DNA from: a virus
Strand: one strand, 5' to 3'
DNA: 21,235 bases
IMG/VR virus record: IMGVR_UViG_3300045952_000267
Coordinates: 1-21,235 of that record
A program made the position numbers and the translations under genes. Positions 13,746 through 20,168 of the stretch are shown here, piece after piece (positions within the stretch are counted from its first letter, which is position 1; each line of letters opens with the position of its first letter). The notes beneath the pieces are model-generated. The model ran no database searches. It had not been told where the DNA came from and worked only from the letters and a program-made list of their open reading frames with translations.

Positions 13746-14563
13746 TGTTGTGGGTAGTAGTAGCCAAGGAGCGTAGAGACAAACAACTTGTTCAAGCTGA
13801 GGCAATGATAGATGGGTTACGTGGTCACGGGGTCAAGGCTGAGATATGCTTGGATGATCCGCCGAACGATAAGGACCCCTTCATTGCGCGTGGGCAATTA
13901 TGGGTTGTTGAGCGTATTGTACCCAAAGCGCTCAAAACGGGACAACCTTTCTGGATTATTGATAATGGATTTTACAAATATGGAAGAGGTGGCTATTATA
14001 AAATCACCTACAAAGGATTAAGTCCAATTGTGCTTAAGAATCCAGACACAAAACGCTTTCCTCCGGAGAAGGTAATGCACCCTTGGATTCAAAAACGTAG
14101 TGAAAGGGGCTATGTACTGATAGGGGTCCCTGGACCAAAATTTGGCAAGTGTTTAGGTATAGATGTACCTACATGGATTAAAACAATTTATCAAAGAGTG
14201 AGGGCAAACACAAATAGAAGGGTTATAGTCCGTGAAAAATGGACTCAGAGTCCCACATTGGCGGAACATCTTGCCGGTGCTCACGTGTTGGTTACTCATA
14301 GCAGCAATATTGCTGTTGATGCAATAATTCAGGGTGTACCAGCAATTGTTGAGTCAACCAATCCAGCAGCACCAGTTTGTGCTCAATCCTTGGACTATAT
14401 AGAAAGGCCCCTTTATCCAGATAGAAGGTCTTGGTGGCGGTCTCTAATGTGTCAACAATTTAATGATGTAGAAATGTCAAATGGTCTAGCATGGCATTGG
14501 ATGAAAAAAGTTCAGGAGCAGGTTGATGGTGAGCCGTTGCCTAGTAATTGGGTCGGCGCGTAA
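13745..14563 (+). CDS. putative glycosyltransferase (capsule/GT-B-like)
   Basis: 272 residues, ATG 13745 sharing a base with the upstream TAA. The C-terminal half contains TLAEHLAGAHVLVTHSSNIA followed by VDAIIQGVPAIVES, a pattern typical of the nucleotide-sugar-binding half of GT-B enzymes and of capsule polysaccharide synthesis proteins: a Thr-His-Ser-Ser loop, an acidic/hydrophobic helix, then G-V-P. Before it are a basic RRVIVREKW strand and an N-terminal half with PFWIIDNGFYKYG. The tail (RPLYPDRRSWWRSLMCQQFN) matches the end of similar phage/bacterial proteins as I remember them. It may glycosylate the repeat fibre or remodel host glycans. The assignment to transferase is an inference from the motif order, as no direct catalytic signature is fixed for this group. 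Confidence 0.6.
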   Translation: MLWVVVAKERRDKQLVQAEAMIDGLRGHGVKAEICLDDPPNDKDPFIARGQLWVVERIVPKALKTGQPFWIIDNGFYKYGRGGYYKITYKGLSPIVLKNPDTKRFPPEKVMHPWIQKRSERGYVLIGVPGPKFGKCLGIDVPTWIKTIYQRVRANTNRRVIVREKWTQSPTLAEHLAGAHVLVTHSSNIAVDAIIQGVPAIVESTNPAAPVCAQSLDYIERPLYPDRRSWWRSLMCQQFNDVEMSNGLAWHWMKKVQEQVDGEPLPSNWVGA

Positions 14564-15092
14564 CTGGGAAGAAGATGTTGCGGCTGCTGAAGCAATGGCA
14601 GAGTTCAAGCATTTTGTTGTGGTTAAAGGTGTGGGTTGCATTTGGCCAAGAGAAGTGGATGCTTGGGTAACACTCCATAATGAAATGATTGAAAGTCAGG
14701 TAGCAGATAGGAAGAAAGCAGGATTTTCTGATGCTAAAGCAATTTACAGTTGGGATAAACCGCCAAAGATTAGATGCATCACGCATAGGACGGAATTCCG
14801 TTGGCCGAACCAGAAAGTATCAGCAAGTTCTGGCATATTTGGTGCCAAGGTTGCTGCTGTTGATCTCGGTTTTAACCGTGTTGTACTTTGTGGTTGTCCT
14901 TTAGAAGCTGGATGGGGTCGAATTGACTACACTCATGCCTGGACTCATGCTAGATCCTTTATTAAGGGTTTTTTGCAAGCTGTACCAGATATGATAAATG
15001 TGCGTTCAATGTCAGGTTTCACTAGGGAACATCTAGGGGCTCCTACTATTGAATGGTTAAATGGAATGCCCTATAATGGGGCACCAGGGTGA
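14526..15092 (+). CDS. Rossmann-like phage protein (DUF115-like, possibly sugar-related)
   Basis: 188 residues. ATG 14526 follows AGGAG at 14514-14518; a TTG one codon upstream is less likely. It overlaps the preceding gene by 38 bases. RCLVIGSARNWEEDVAAAEA resembles the first beta-alpha-beta of a nucleotide-binding fold; later SSGIFGAKVAAVDLGFNRVV followed by LCGCPLEAG and VRSMSGFTREHLGAP form a pattern I know from many phage hypothetical proteins and from the DUF115/sialyltransferase-like superfamily (S-S-G, helix, G-F/Y-x-x-I-V-L-x-G). Tight coupling to a glycosyltransferase-like gene supports a role in sugar transfer or sugar-nucleotide handling. Function remains unproven. Confidence 0.62.
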   Translation: MVSRCLVIGSARNWEEDVAAAEAMAEFKHFVVVKGVGCIWPREVDAWVTLHNEMIESQVADRKKAGFSDAKAIYSWDKPPKIRCITHRTEFRWPNQKVSASSGIFGAKVAAVDLGFNRVVLCGCPLEAGWGRIDYTHAWTHARSFIKGFLQAVPDMINVRSMSGFTREHLGAPTIEWLNGMPYNGAPG

Positions 15093-15117
15093 GCGGCGTC
15101 CGGATTCGTCGTTCACA

Positions 15118-15159
15118 GGTGTTGCGGGTCCTTCGCTCCAGGGGTTGATCCGCAACACC
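15118..15159 (+). promoter_or_regulatory. long stem-loop before head-tail connector gene
   Basis: GGTGTTGCGG (15118-15127) is exactly complementary to CCGCAACACC (15150-15159); three more pairs, one of them G-T, extend the stem to 13 bp around a 16-base loop. There is no T-run after it, so it is not a normal intrinsic terminator. It lies in the 85-base gap at the end of the accessory block, 9 bases before GGAGG of the next gene. It could be a processing site, transcript-end stabiliser, antitermination target or weak terminator. Confidence 0.65.
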
Positions 15160-15177
15160 GCATATTAGGAGGGTTAA

Positions 15178-15717
15178 ATGGCCACATTGATTATCGAAGA
15201 AGGCACTGGAGAAGAGGATGCGAACGTCTATACCTCTATGGCTGATTCTGATGCCTATCATGATTCGATGGGTCATACTGATTGGGTCCAGGTATCGCCG
15301 GACAATGCTCGTATTCAGGCCAAGATCCGCGGTGCGGCATACATTGATCGAAAATATGCAACTCAGTGGCCTGGGACACGAGTTAATGGGCGTAGTCAAT
15401 CAATGGCGTGGCCGCGGGAAGATGCTTATGACCAAGAAGGTGAGCTGATTGATAGTGAATCAGTTCCTCGCGAGGTCAGAATTGCTTCTATGGAAGCAGA
15501 ATACAGGGAATTCCTGGAGCCTGGATCCCTTTCCCCGGACGTTACTCCAGCACAGCAAGTGATTTTTGAGCAAGTTGGTAGCCTTGCTGTTCGGTATAGT
15601 GATACAACGGGTGTTCAGGCTCAATTGCCTGTTCTTACGGAGATTGATGAAATCTTAGCCAATATTATTGGTGACCCCTCTAGTGGGGTTGGTGTTACCT
15701 GGGTAAATCGAGCATAA
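15178..15717 (+). CDS. head-tail connector (DnaT-like family)
   Basis: 179 residues from ATG 15178, preceded by GGAGG at 15168-15172. VYTSMADSDAYHDSMGHTDW near the N-terminus and then ARIQAKIRGAAYIDRKYATQWPGTRV, followed by QSMAWPR, are characteristic of the siphophage family annotated as DnaT-like ssDNA-binding protein, which in practice is the first head-tail adaptor that docks on the portal ring. C-terminal helices (ILANIIGD) and a short tail complete a normal length for the family. It restarts the conserved neck gene order after the 14 kb accessory block. It overlaps the next gene by TAATG. Confidence 0.85.
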   Translation: MATLIIEEGTGEEDANVYTSMADSDAYHDSMGHTDWVQVSPDNARIQAKIRGAAYIDRKYATQWPGTRVNGRSQSMAWPREDAYDQEGELIDSESVPREVRIASMEAEYREFLEPGSLSPDVTPAQQVIFEQVGSLAVRYSDTTGVQAQLPVLTEIDEILANIIGDPSSGVGVTWVNRA

Positions 15718-15959
15718 TGGGCGAAGTCATATTTCTACAACAGGTACGTGAAAAGATAGATGCTGCTGCGAAACATGGCGTAGCGTTGGAAAATGTTCTC
15801 GATCGCGTTCAATTGGAGAAGCTTAACACAATAATGGTGTTTCACGACGATGGTCATGTCATCCACTGGACGCGCCTCAAGACAACCGAACAATTTAGTT
15901 GGCTTAGAAAGTGTTTTGACTCGATCGTCTCCCGCTCCAAAAAGGCAACTAAAAAGTGA
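15717..15959 (+). CDS. hypothetical small phage protein
   Basis: 80 residues; ATG 15717 shares a base with the upstream TAA. The sequence VIFLQQVREKIDAAAKHGVA, IMVFHDDGHVIHWTRLK and a basic tail (SRSKKATKK) suggest a small alpha/beta fold ending in a positively charged tail. The 3' half lies in a region also open in the frame of the NusG-like gene, so the two may overlap by up to 110 bases. No family is recognised. Confidence 0.65.
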   Translation: MGEVIFLQQVREKIDAAAKHGVALENVLDRVQLEKLNTIMVFHDDGHVIHWTRLKTTEQFSWLRKCFDSIVSRSKKATKK

Positions 15960-16419
15960 TTGGCTCATTGTTCATGTGTTTCCAGGACGTGAAATGAATG
16001 TTTGTGAGTATGCGGAAAGACATGGACTCATAACATATTTTCCTCGAATAAAGAAAATGATTAAACCGCCTAAGAAGCGGAAGCCCATATTTCAAGAAAC
16101 CCGCAATGCTGTCTTCCCAGGATATGTATTTGTTTTGTTTGATTGGGGTTGGAAAAAGTTGCTGCAGGCCGATTATGTGATAAAGTTCCTGGGTGATGAT
16201 GAGATACCTGCATTAATATCCAATTTTGATATTGAGCAGATACAGAATGTAGAGGAAGCAGGATTTATATCAAGAAATCGTGGTATAGTGATAGGCGATG
16301 GTGTTGTGGTTAAAGTCCTAGGTGATATCACGTTGCCAGTAGAATCTATTGGAAAAAGCAGCATATTCTTATCTGCTGGTGCATTTCGAATTAAAATACC
16401 ACTTGTGTCAAGCGATTGA
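15850..16419 (+). CDS. NusG/RfaH-like transcription elongation factor (NGN domain)
   Basis: Up to 189 residues; the start is uncertain. ATG 15850, ATG 15856 and TTG 15916 are in frame and none has a strong ribosome site; the conserved domain begins at W38, so TTG 15916 would suffice. DWLIVHVFPGREMNVCEYAE matches the first NGN strand and helix (W-x-V-x-x-x-P-G-R-E), YFPRIKK and FPGYVFVLFD (P90-V95) match the next strands, and IQNVEEAGFI resembles the last NGN helix. This domain binds the RNA polymerase clamp helices and keeps it elongating. The C-terminal part (GDGVVVKVLGDITLPVESIG...) occupies the KOW position but lacks the usual G-x-F-x-G-x-x-G core. A phage-encoded paralogue here probably acts on the phage's own late operon, as RfaH or LoaP do on long operons. 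Confidence 0.75.
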   Translation: MVMSSTGRASRQPNNLVGLESVLTRSSPAPKRQLKSDWLIVHVFPGREMNVCEYAERHGLITYFPRIKKMIKPPKKRKPIFQETRNAVFPGYVFVLFDWGWKKLLQADYVIKFLGDDEIPALISNFDIEQIQNVEEAGFISRNRGIVIGDGVVVKVLGDITLPVESIGKSSIFLSAGAFRIKIPLVSSD

Positions 16420-16434
16420 ATAATATACTATAAT
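16405..16434 (+). promoter_or_regulatory. possible sigma70-like promoter (GTGTCA-N18-TATAAT)
   Basis: A perfect TATAAT at 16429-16434 lies 18 bases after GTGTCA (16405-16410; four of six bases as in TTGACA). The -10 sits in an AT-rich patch just after the stop of the NusG-like gene. Transcription would begin near 16441 and give a ~75-base leader before the next ATG. A chance match in AT-rich DNA is possible. Confidence 0.4.
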
Positions 16435-16467
16435 TATTGGATAAATCTCGGAAACAACTTGCGCGTG

Positions 16468-16504
16468 GGGACATGGCGCAGACGAGGTCCCAGGGTGTTC
16501 ACCC
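16468..16504 (+). promoter_or_regulatory. structured leader before second connector gene
   Basis: Two small hairpins can form in the 97-base gap between the NusG-like and connector genes: GGGAC (16468-16472) with GTCCC (16487-16491), then GGGT (16493-16496) with ACCC (16501-16504) around a 4-base loop. The following ATG at 16517 has no clear Shine-Dalgarno sequence, unusual among the genes here that do not overlap a neighbour. The leader could control translation or serve as an RNA signal for the adjacent elongation factor. Confidence 0.4.
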
Positions 16505-16516
16505 GGTACTTTAGCT

Positions 16517-16876
16517 ATGGCTGATTTCTATACTAGGATGCAGGCAACTGCGAACCGTTTGTTGGGTAAATACCAACAAGGTACGGCGGCGTTGATTAGA
16601 GCGGAAATCAGTACTCCTGGAAATCCTTGGTCCCCTGTACAATCTGCACCTACTCAATATCCATTGACAGTTGTGGTTGAGCCAATAGCGAAGAAGTATA
16701 TTGATGATAAGGTAATATTTTCTGATGATCGAATGGTATTGTTTCAAGTATTAGATATCGAACCTGTTCTTACTGATCGAATTATGTTGGGTAGTAAGAC
16801 ATTTGAGATTAAGAAATTGTTTCGTTATCCTGATGCAGGCATGGCATGTTATCATGCGGCGGTAATCTGTGCGTAA
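16517..16876 (+). CDS. head-tail joining / head completion protein
   Basis: 119 residues, ATG 16517. MADFYTRMQATANRLLGKYQQGTA is the usual amphipathic N-terminal helix of small siphophage head-completion proteins (stopper/connector type), followed by beta-rich sequence (PLTVVVEPIAKKYIDD, DRMVLFQVLDIEP, KTFEIKKLFRYPDAG). Length fits the family. It would stack below the DnaT-like adaptor to close the capsid channel before tail joining. The ribosome binding site is weak or absent and the leader is structured. It overlaps the next gene by 8 bases. Confidence 0.75.
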   Translation: MADFYTRMQATANRLLGKYQQGTAALIRAEISTPGNPWSPVQSAPTQYPLTVVVEPIAKKYIDDKVIFSDDRMVLFQVLDIEPVLTDRIMLGSKTFEIKKLFRYPDAGMACYHAAVICA

Positions 16877-17900
16877 ACCTATTACTGCTGGCGAGAGAAC
16901 AGCATGGTTGGAAGATGTACATCAACCTTTAATGCGTGATGGTTATCTTACTTCCATTGAAAGCATAGTTACCAATATTGATTTAGGTGAATTGGAGCGT
17001 TTAATTGGGGTAGGTGATGTCGAAGCAGCATACAAGGCCCTACATATTGATAATGCAGCTTTTCGACCCTATGATATTACTTTTACAAATGCTTTCGAAC
17101 AATCGGCTACATTTGAAACAATGGCTATGCCATCCATGGAGGATGCTCAGGGCCGTAAAATTATATTTCGTTTCGATATTAGAAACATCGAAACCGAACG
17201 GTGGCTACAAGAATATCTTGGTGGATTCATCACTTCTATTACTGATGAGCAACGAGATGTTGTCAAATCCCACATCCTTAAAGGGTATGAAGATAAGCTT
17301 GCAAATAAATCGATTGCACTTGGGATTGCGGGCAGAATAGATCCAACTACTCGAATGAGGCAAGGTGGCGTGGTGGGCCTATCAAAACCTCAAGAGGAGT
17401 ACGTGACCAATGCGCGCCGGGAACTCACTTCTGGATCTATTGACGATATGCATAGTTACCTTCGTCGCTCCCTTCGTGATAAGCGTTTTGACAGTGTTGT
17501 TACTAATTCTATAACTCAGGGCAAGCCCTTGAATGCTGAAACGGCAGACAAGTTAGTTAAATCCTATTCTAATCGGCTTCTTCGTTTTCGAGCTGGATTA
17601 ATTGCACAAGTAGAATCCGGTGTTGCAATCAATCAGGGTAAAATAAGTTCTTATGTCCAAGCTATCCGCAATGGTGCTTTTCGCTCCGAACAAGTGGAAA
17701 AGACTTGGAGATCGATGCGCGATCAGAACGTCAGATTTACACACAAGTCTCTCGATAATCAGGTTGTTGCCCTGTACGATAAATTTAAGAGCCCAAGCGG
17801 TGCATTGCTCGATTACCCTCGTGATCCTGAAGCACCGGCTGACGAAAGAGTGGGTTGCCGCTGTCGAATGTACATTCGCGTGAATGGCAGGGTTAGATAA
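16869..17900 (+). CDS. minor head protein (Mu gpF / SPP1 gp7-like)
   Basis: 343 residues from GTG 16869, overlapping the previous gene by 8 bases. The C-terminal ~80 residues carry the family signature: EKTWRSMRDQNVRFTHKSLD, then FKSPSGALLDYPRDPEAPAD and GCRCRMYI with C330 and C332. The family binds the portal/capsid interior and is thought to assist DNA ejection or head assembly. The N-terminal 250 residues are mostly helical. The position, after connectors and far from the capsid gene, differs from the common portal-gpF-scaffold-capsid order. Confidence 0.85.
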   Translation: MRKPITAGERTAWLEDVHQPLMRDGYLTSIESIVTNIDLGELERLIGVGDVEAAYKALHIDNAAFRPYDITFTNAFEQSATFETMAMPSMEDAQGRKIIFRFDIRNIETERWLQEYLGGFITSITDEQRDVVKSHILKGYEDKLANKSIALGIAGRIDPTTRMRQGGVVGLSKPQEEYVTNARRELTSGSIDDMHSYLRRSLRDKRFDSVVTNSITQGKPLNAETADKLVKSYSNRLLRFRAGLIAQVESGVAINQGKISSYVQAIRNGAFRSEQVEKTWRSMRDQNVRFTHKSLDNQVVALYDKFKSPSGALLDYPRDPEAPADERVGCRCRMYIRVNGRVR

Positions 17901-18391
17901 TGGCTCTTTCACCTAATTATAGAGCGCCTAATGTTTCCATCCGAGGAAGCTCTCTTCGTAAAAATTCGCAGGCAACTTTTAAAGCCCAAATTGATGAATG
18001 GGTGAATAAGACCAAAGCACGGATGGATTTGGTCCCAAAGCTAGCAACCTTTCGCCTTTCGCAGGTAATGCAAACCACCGTCTACGAAGGTGGTAATCTT
18101 CCATATAGGCATGGTTATCTTCGAGCCTCTTTGAAAGTTACCTTTAATTCGGATGCCCCTCGTGCAAATCGTCTTAAGTCCAACTCAACGACGATTTACA
18201 ATGAAGACGCAACCAGGATGGCCATCTTTGGAACGCCTCCTGGAGCGACAATACGCTTGTCTTATACCATGAATTATGCTCGTATCCTTGAGTATACGGG
18301 CAAACATGCAGGTTATGTGATGCGTTCTGTACAGCGTTGGCCAACAATTTTTCATGCTGCTGTTCAGGAAGCGAAAGGGATGATCAAGTGA
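17900..18391 (+). CDS. HK97 gp10-like neck/tail-completion protein
   Basis: 163 residues, ATG 17900 sharing a base with the previous TAA. The N-terminal part is basic and helical (ATFKAQIDEWVNKTKARMDL), the middle has VYEGGNLPYRHGYLRASLKV and the C-terminus YTMNYARILEYTGKHAGYVM followed by RSVQRWPTIFHAAVQEAKG. The order of Y-A-x-x-x-E-Y-x-G-x-x-A-G-x-V-x-x-x-x-x-W is typical of gp10-like proteins, which sit at the head-tail interface. It overlaps the next gene via GTGA. Confidence in the role comes from motif and conserved gene order. Confidence 0.78.
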   Translation: MALSPNYRAPNVSIRGSSLRKNSQATFKAQIDEWVNKTKARMDLVPKLATFRLSQVMQTTVYEGGNLPYRHGYLRASLKVTFNSDAPRANRLKSNSTTIYNEDATRMAIFGTPPGATIRLSYTMNYARILEYTGKHAGYVMRSVQRWPTIFHAAVQEAKGMIK

Positions 18392-18798
18392 GCGCCGAAG
18401 CTGATGTCTTTGATGCTCTGATGTCACATGTGGAGGATATTCCTCTTTCCCCTTATTTACCTGTTGCTTGGCCTAATTTCGCTTACGAACCTGTTGTAGG
18501 GGTTCCATATCTGGAAGCTCGCCATTTGCCCAATGACAGTGATCGTATAATGATTAGTGAACCAACTGATAGGATGTACGGAATATTGATGCTTACTATC
18601 AATACACCTATAAATCAGGGTATTGAAGATGTAGTTGAAGCCGCTGGTGCTATTTGTGAGCACTTTGCTACGGATACTCGCCTGTATTCGGGAGATACAG
18701 AAGTTCGAGTGTATCGACGTCCCACTCAGAAAGAAGGTTTAAACTTGGACGGGTGGCTTAAGACACCCATCCTTGTTTATTATGAAGCATTCGCCTAG
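18388..18798 (+). CDS. tail terminator protein (DUF4128-like)
   Basis: 136 residues from GTG 18388, which overlaps the upstream TGA as GTGA and follows AAGGGA at 18375-18380; the in-frame opening at 18337 would lie inside the preceding gene. LPVAWPNFAYEPVVGVPYLE, then MYGILMLTINTPINQGIEDV, HFATDTRLYSG and a final DGWLKTPILVYYEA match the phage tail-terminator-like family. These form a hexameric ring that stops tail tube growth and joins tail to head. Its place just before the tail tube gene agrees with lambda-type order. Confidence 0.88.
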   Translation: MSAEADVFDALMSHVEDIPLSPYLPVAWPNFAYEPVVGVPYLEARHLPNDSDRIMISEPTDRMYGILMLTINTPINQGIEDVVEAAGAICEHFATDTRLYSGDTEVRVYRRPTQKEGLNLDGWLKTPILVYYEAFA

Positions 18799-18858
18799 CG
18801 TCTGCTGGCGATGTTGCCGTAACCCGCCCTTCGGCAAGGCAGTGAAAGGAGTAGCCAC
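18799..18858 (+). promoter_or_regulatory. tail-tube gene leader with small hairpin and strong RBS
   Basis: The 60-base gap holds a hairpin of TTGCCG (18814-18819) with CGGCAA (18832-18837) and AAGGAG at 18846-18851, seven bases before the tail-tube ATG. There is no T-run. A strong ribosome site suits a protein needed in many copies; the hairpin may mark a processed 5' end or a partial terminator. Confidence 0.45.
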
Positions 18859-19344
18859 ATGGCTATCTACGCGACAGCGGGCGCAAGGCTCTACATCGGC
18901 CCGCAGATGGACACCCAGGACGATGACTTTGTCCTTGGTGACTTTGAAGGTGCTTCGCCCGTCCTCACCTGGACTGAGATTTCTCCAACCGAGAACCTGG
19001 GCACCCTTGGTGACTCGAACGAGGTTATTAACTTCGATGCGATTAACTTAGGTCGTAGGCAGAAACTCAAGGGCGTTGCTGATGCTGGTACGATGCAAGT
19101 CGTATGCGGCAATGATACTGCCAATGCTGGACAGGTTGCTGCCTATGCGGCCCAAGCAGAACCGGGAACCTATGCGTTCAAAGTTCAGTTTAATGACTCG
19201 TCGCTCTCCGGCACCCCGTCTCTGCGCTATTTTGTCGCGCACGTGATGTCAGCGTCGGAAACACTTGATACCGCTAACAACGTTATCAAGTTCAACATGA
19301 CGTTGGGTGTTAACTCCAACGTGGTCAGGAAGAATCGTACGTAA
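18859..19344 (+). CDS. major tail tube protein
   Basis: 161 residues from ATG 18859, ribosome site AAGGAG. The sequence (GARLYIGPQ, WTEISPTENLGTLGDSNEVI, RRQKLKGVADAGTMQVVCGN, TANAGQVAAYAAQAEPGTYA, YFVAHVMSASETL) follows the beta-barrel tail tube pattern of lambda gpV-like proteins, with the R-x-x-K-x-K-G-x-x-D-x-G-T/S-M core. Its position between tail terminator and frameshifted chaperones is the canonical place. Hexameric rings of this protein form the tail tube through which DNA passes. Confidence 0.9.
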   Translation: MAIYATAGARLYIGPQMDTQDDDFVLGDFEGASPVLTWTEISPTENLGTLGDSNEVINFDAINLGRRQKLKGVADAGTMQVVCGNDTANAGQVAAYAAQAEPGTYAFKVQFNDSSLSGTPSLRYFVAHVMSASETLDTANNVIKFNMTLGVNSNVVRKNRT

Positions 19345-19359
19345 GTAGAGGAGTGTGTG

Positions 19360-19758
19360 ATGGATCTGTTATCAATCCGGCCGGATTCCATCGAAGTACC
19401 TATCAATCATCCAGGGACACGCAAGCCGCTTGGACTAGTTCTCAAATGTGTGTCCCTGGAAGATGAGCGCGTTAAGGCAATTGAGCGTGTGATGAAGAAT
19501 AAGGCTCTTCGTGCTGGTCGTAATTCGATGTCTGCGGAGAAGATGGACGAAAACACGCTCGCCTTACTATGTGCCACTGTAGTTGGTTGGACTTGGCCCG
19601 AAGAACTCACTTTGGGCGATTTGGCTAAGCCTGATGCGACTCCGGAGAACGTTCGTAAGTTGTTGTCTATCAACTGGATAGCTAAACAGTTGGATGATGC
19701 TCTTGGAGATGATTCGGCTTTTTTTACGAAATCGGCACTGAACTCTGCTCCATCATAG
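19360..19758 (+). CDS. tail assembly chaperone (gpG-type, unshifted product)
   Basis: 132 residues from ATG 19360 with GAGGAG at 19347-19352; a GTG one codon upstream is also possible. Helical and acidic, with WPEELTLGDLAKPDATPENV, then RKLLSINWIAKQLDDALGDD and SAFF just ahead of the slippery run, matching gpG-like chaperones that coat the tape measure protein during tail building. Reading past the run in frame gives a short tail (TKSALNSAPS) and a stop at 19758. Most ribosomes should make this form; a minority shift to give the longer product. Confidence 0.88.
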   Translation: MDLLSIRPDSIEVPINHPGTRKPLGLVLKCVSLEDERVKAIERVMKNKALRAGRNSMSAEKMDENTLALLCATVVGWTWPEELTLGDLAKPDATPENVRKLLSINWIAKQLDDALGDDSAFFTKSALNSAPS

Positions 19759-20168
19759 AAGAACAAGTTGCCTACATCAAAGAAGACTCGAAGGGAGACT
19801 CCGCTCAAAAGCGAGACGAACGAGAGGGATTTCCCCCTCCTGATTTCTCAGCCGATCCAGACTACCAACACATCCTGGATTGGTTTTGGGAACTTAGCTC
19901 CGCTCGACGTGTGGGCTTTAATGGTGGTGAGCCTTTTTCTTTTGCCGATATTGAATCCTGGATTCGCCTTACAGGTGTACAGGTCCTACGAGAAGAGTTT
20001 CAAATACTCATGCGGATGGATAGGGCATATATAGGGAAGTTGGCAGCCTTGTCTAAGGATTATAAAGTCGCAGATAGGCATCGCCCTGATCCTAGGCAGG
20101 AAGACCCAGTGCTTGCAGATCGAACCAATGAAGCGTTAACCCCAGCAATCTTTGATAGTCTATTCTAA
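19360..20168 (+). CDS. tail assembly chaperone (gpGT-type) by -1 ribosomal frameshift
   Basis: The zero frame up to the TTT codon at 19723-19725, then a -1 shift continuing from TAC 19725 to the stop at 20166-20168, gives about 269 residues. The shifted part reads YEIGTELCSIIEEQVAYIKE and later LDWFWELSSARRVGFNGGEP, SFADIESWIRLTG and MRMDRAYIG, the recognised T-type extension of tail chaperones. The T-part has no start signal of its own near its beginning, supporting fusion by shifting. As in lambda, the long form is presumed to recruit tail tube protein to the tape measure complex and is absent from the final virion. The stop overlaps the tape-measure start by TAATG. Confidence 0.9.
19719..19725 (+). 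promoter_or_regulatory. -1 frameshift slippery heptamer TTTTTTT
   Basis: Seven T residues lie in the phase T TTT TTT of the upstream frame, the canonical X-XXY-YYZ form for tandem tRNA slippage. The zero frame ends 33 bases later, while the -1 frame stays open for 444 bases and encodes the expected T domain. Confidence 0.92.

Noticed and set aside
15089-15148. 19-codon GTG frame (Arg-rich) in the gap before the connector gene
   Set aside because: No ribosome binding site, it ends inside the long stem-loop, and the Arg content can come from CG-rich stem sequence.
19768-20034. 88-codon frame overlapping the T-part of the chaperone
   Set aside because: The -1 frame of the same DNA encodes the recognised T domain; this alternative has no start signal or motif.
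19911-20168. Independent 85-codon gene for the T domain
   Set aside because: The frame is open back to the slippery run and the conserved sequence begins well before 19911; a fusion by -1 frameshift explains it better.
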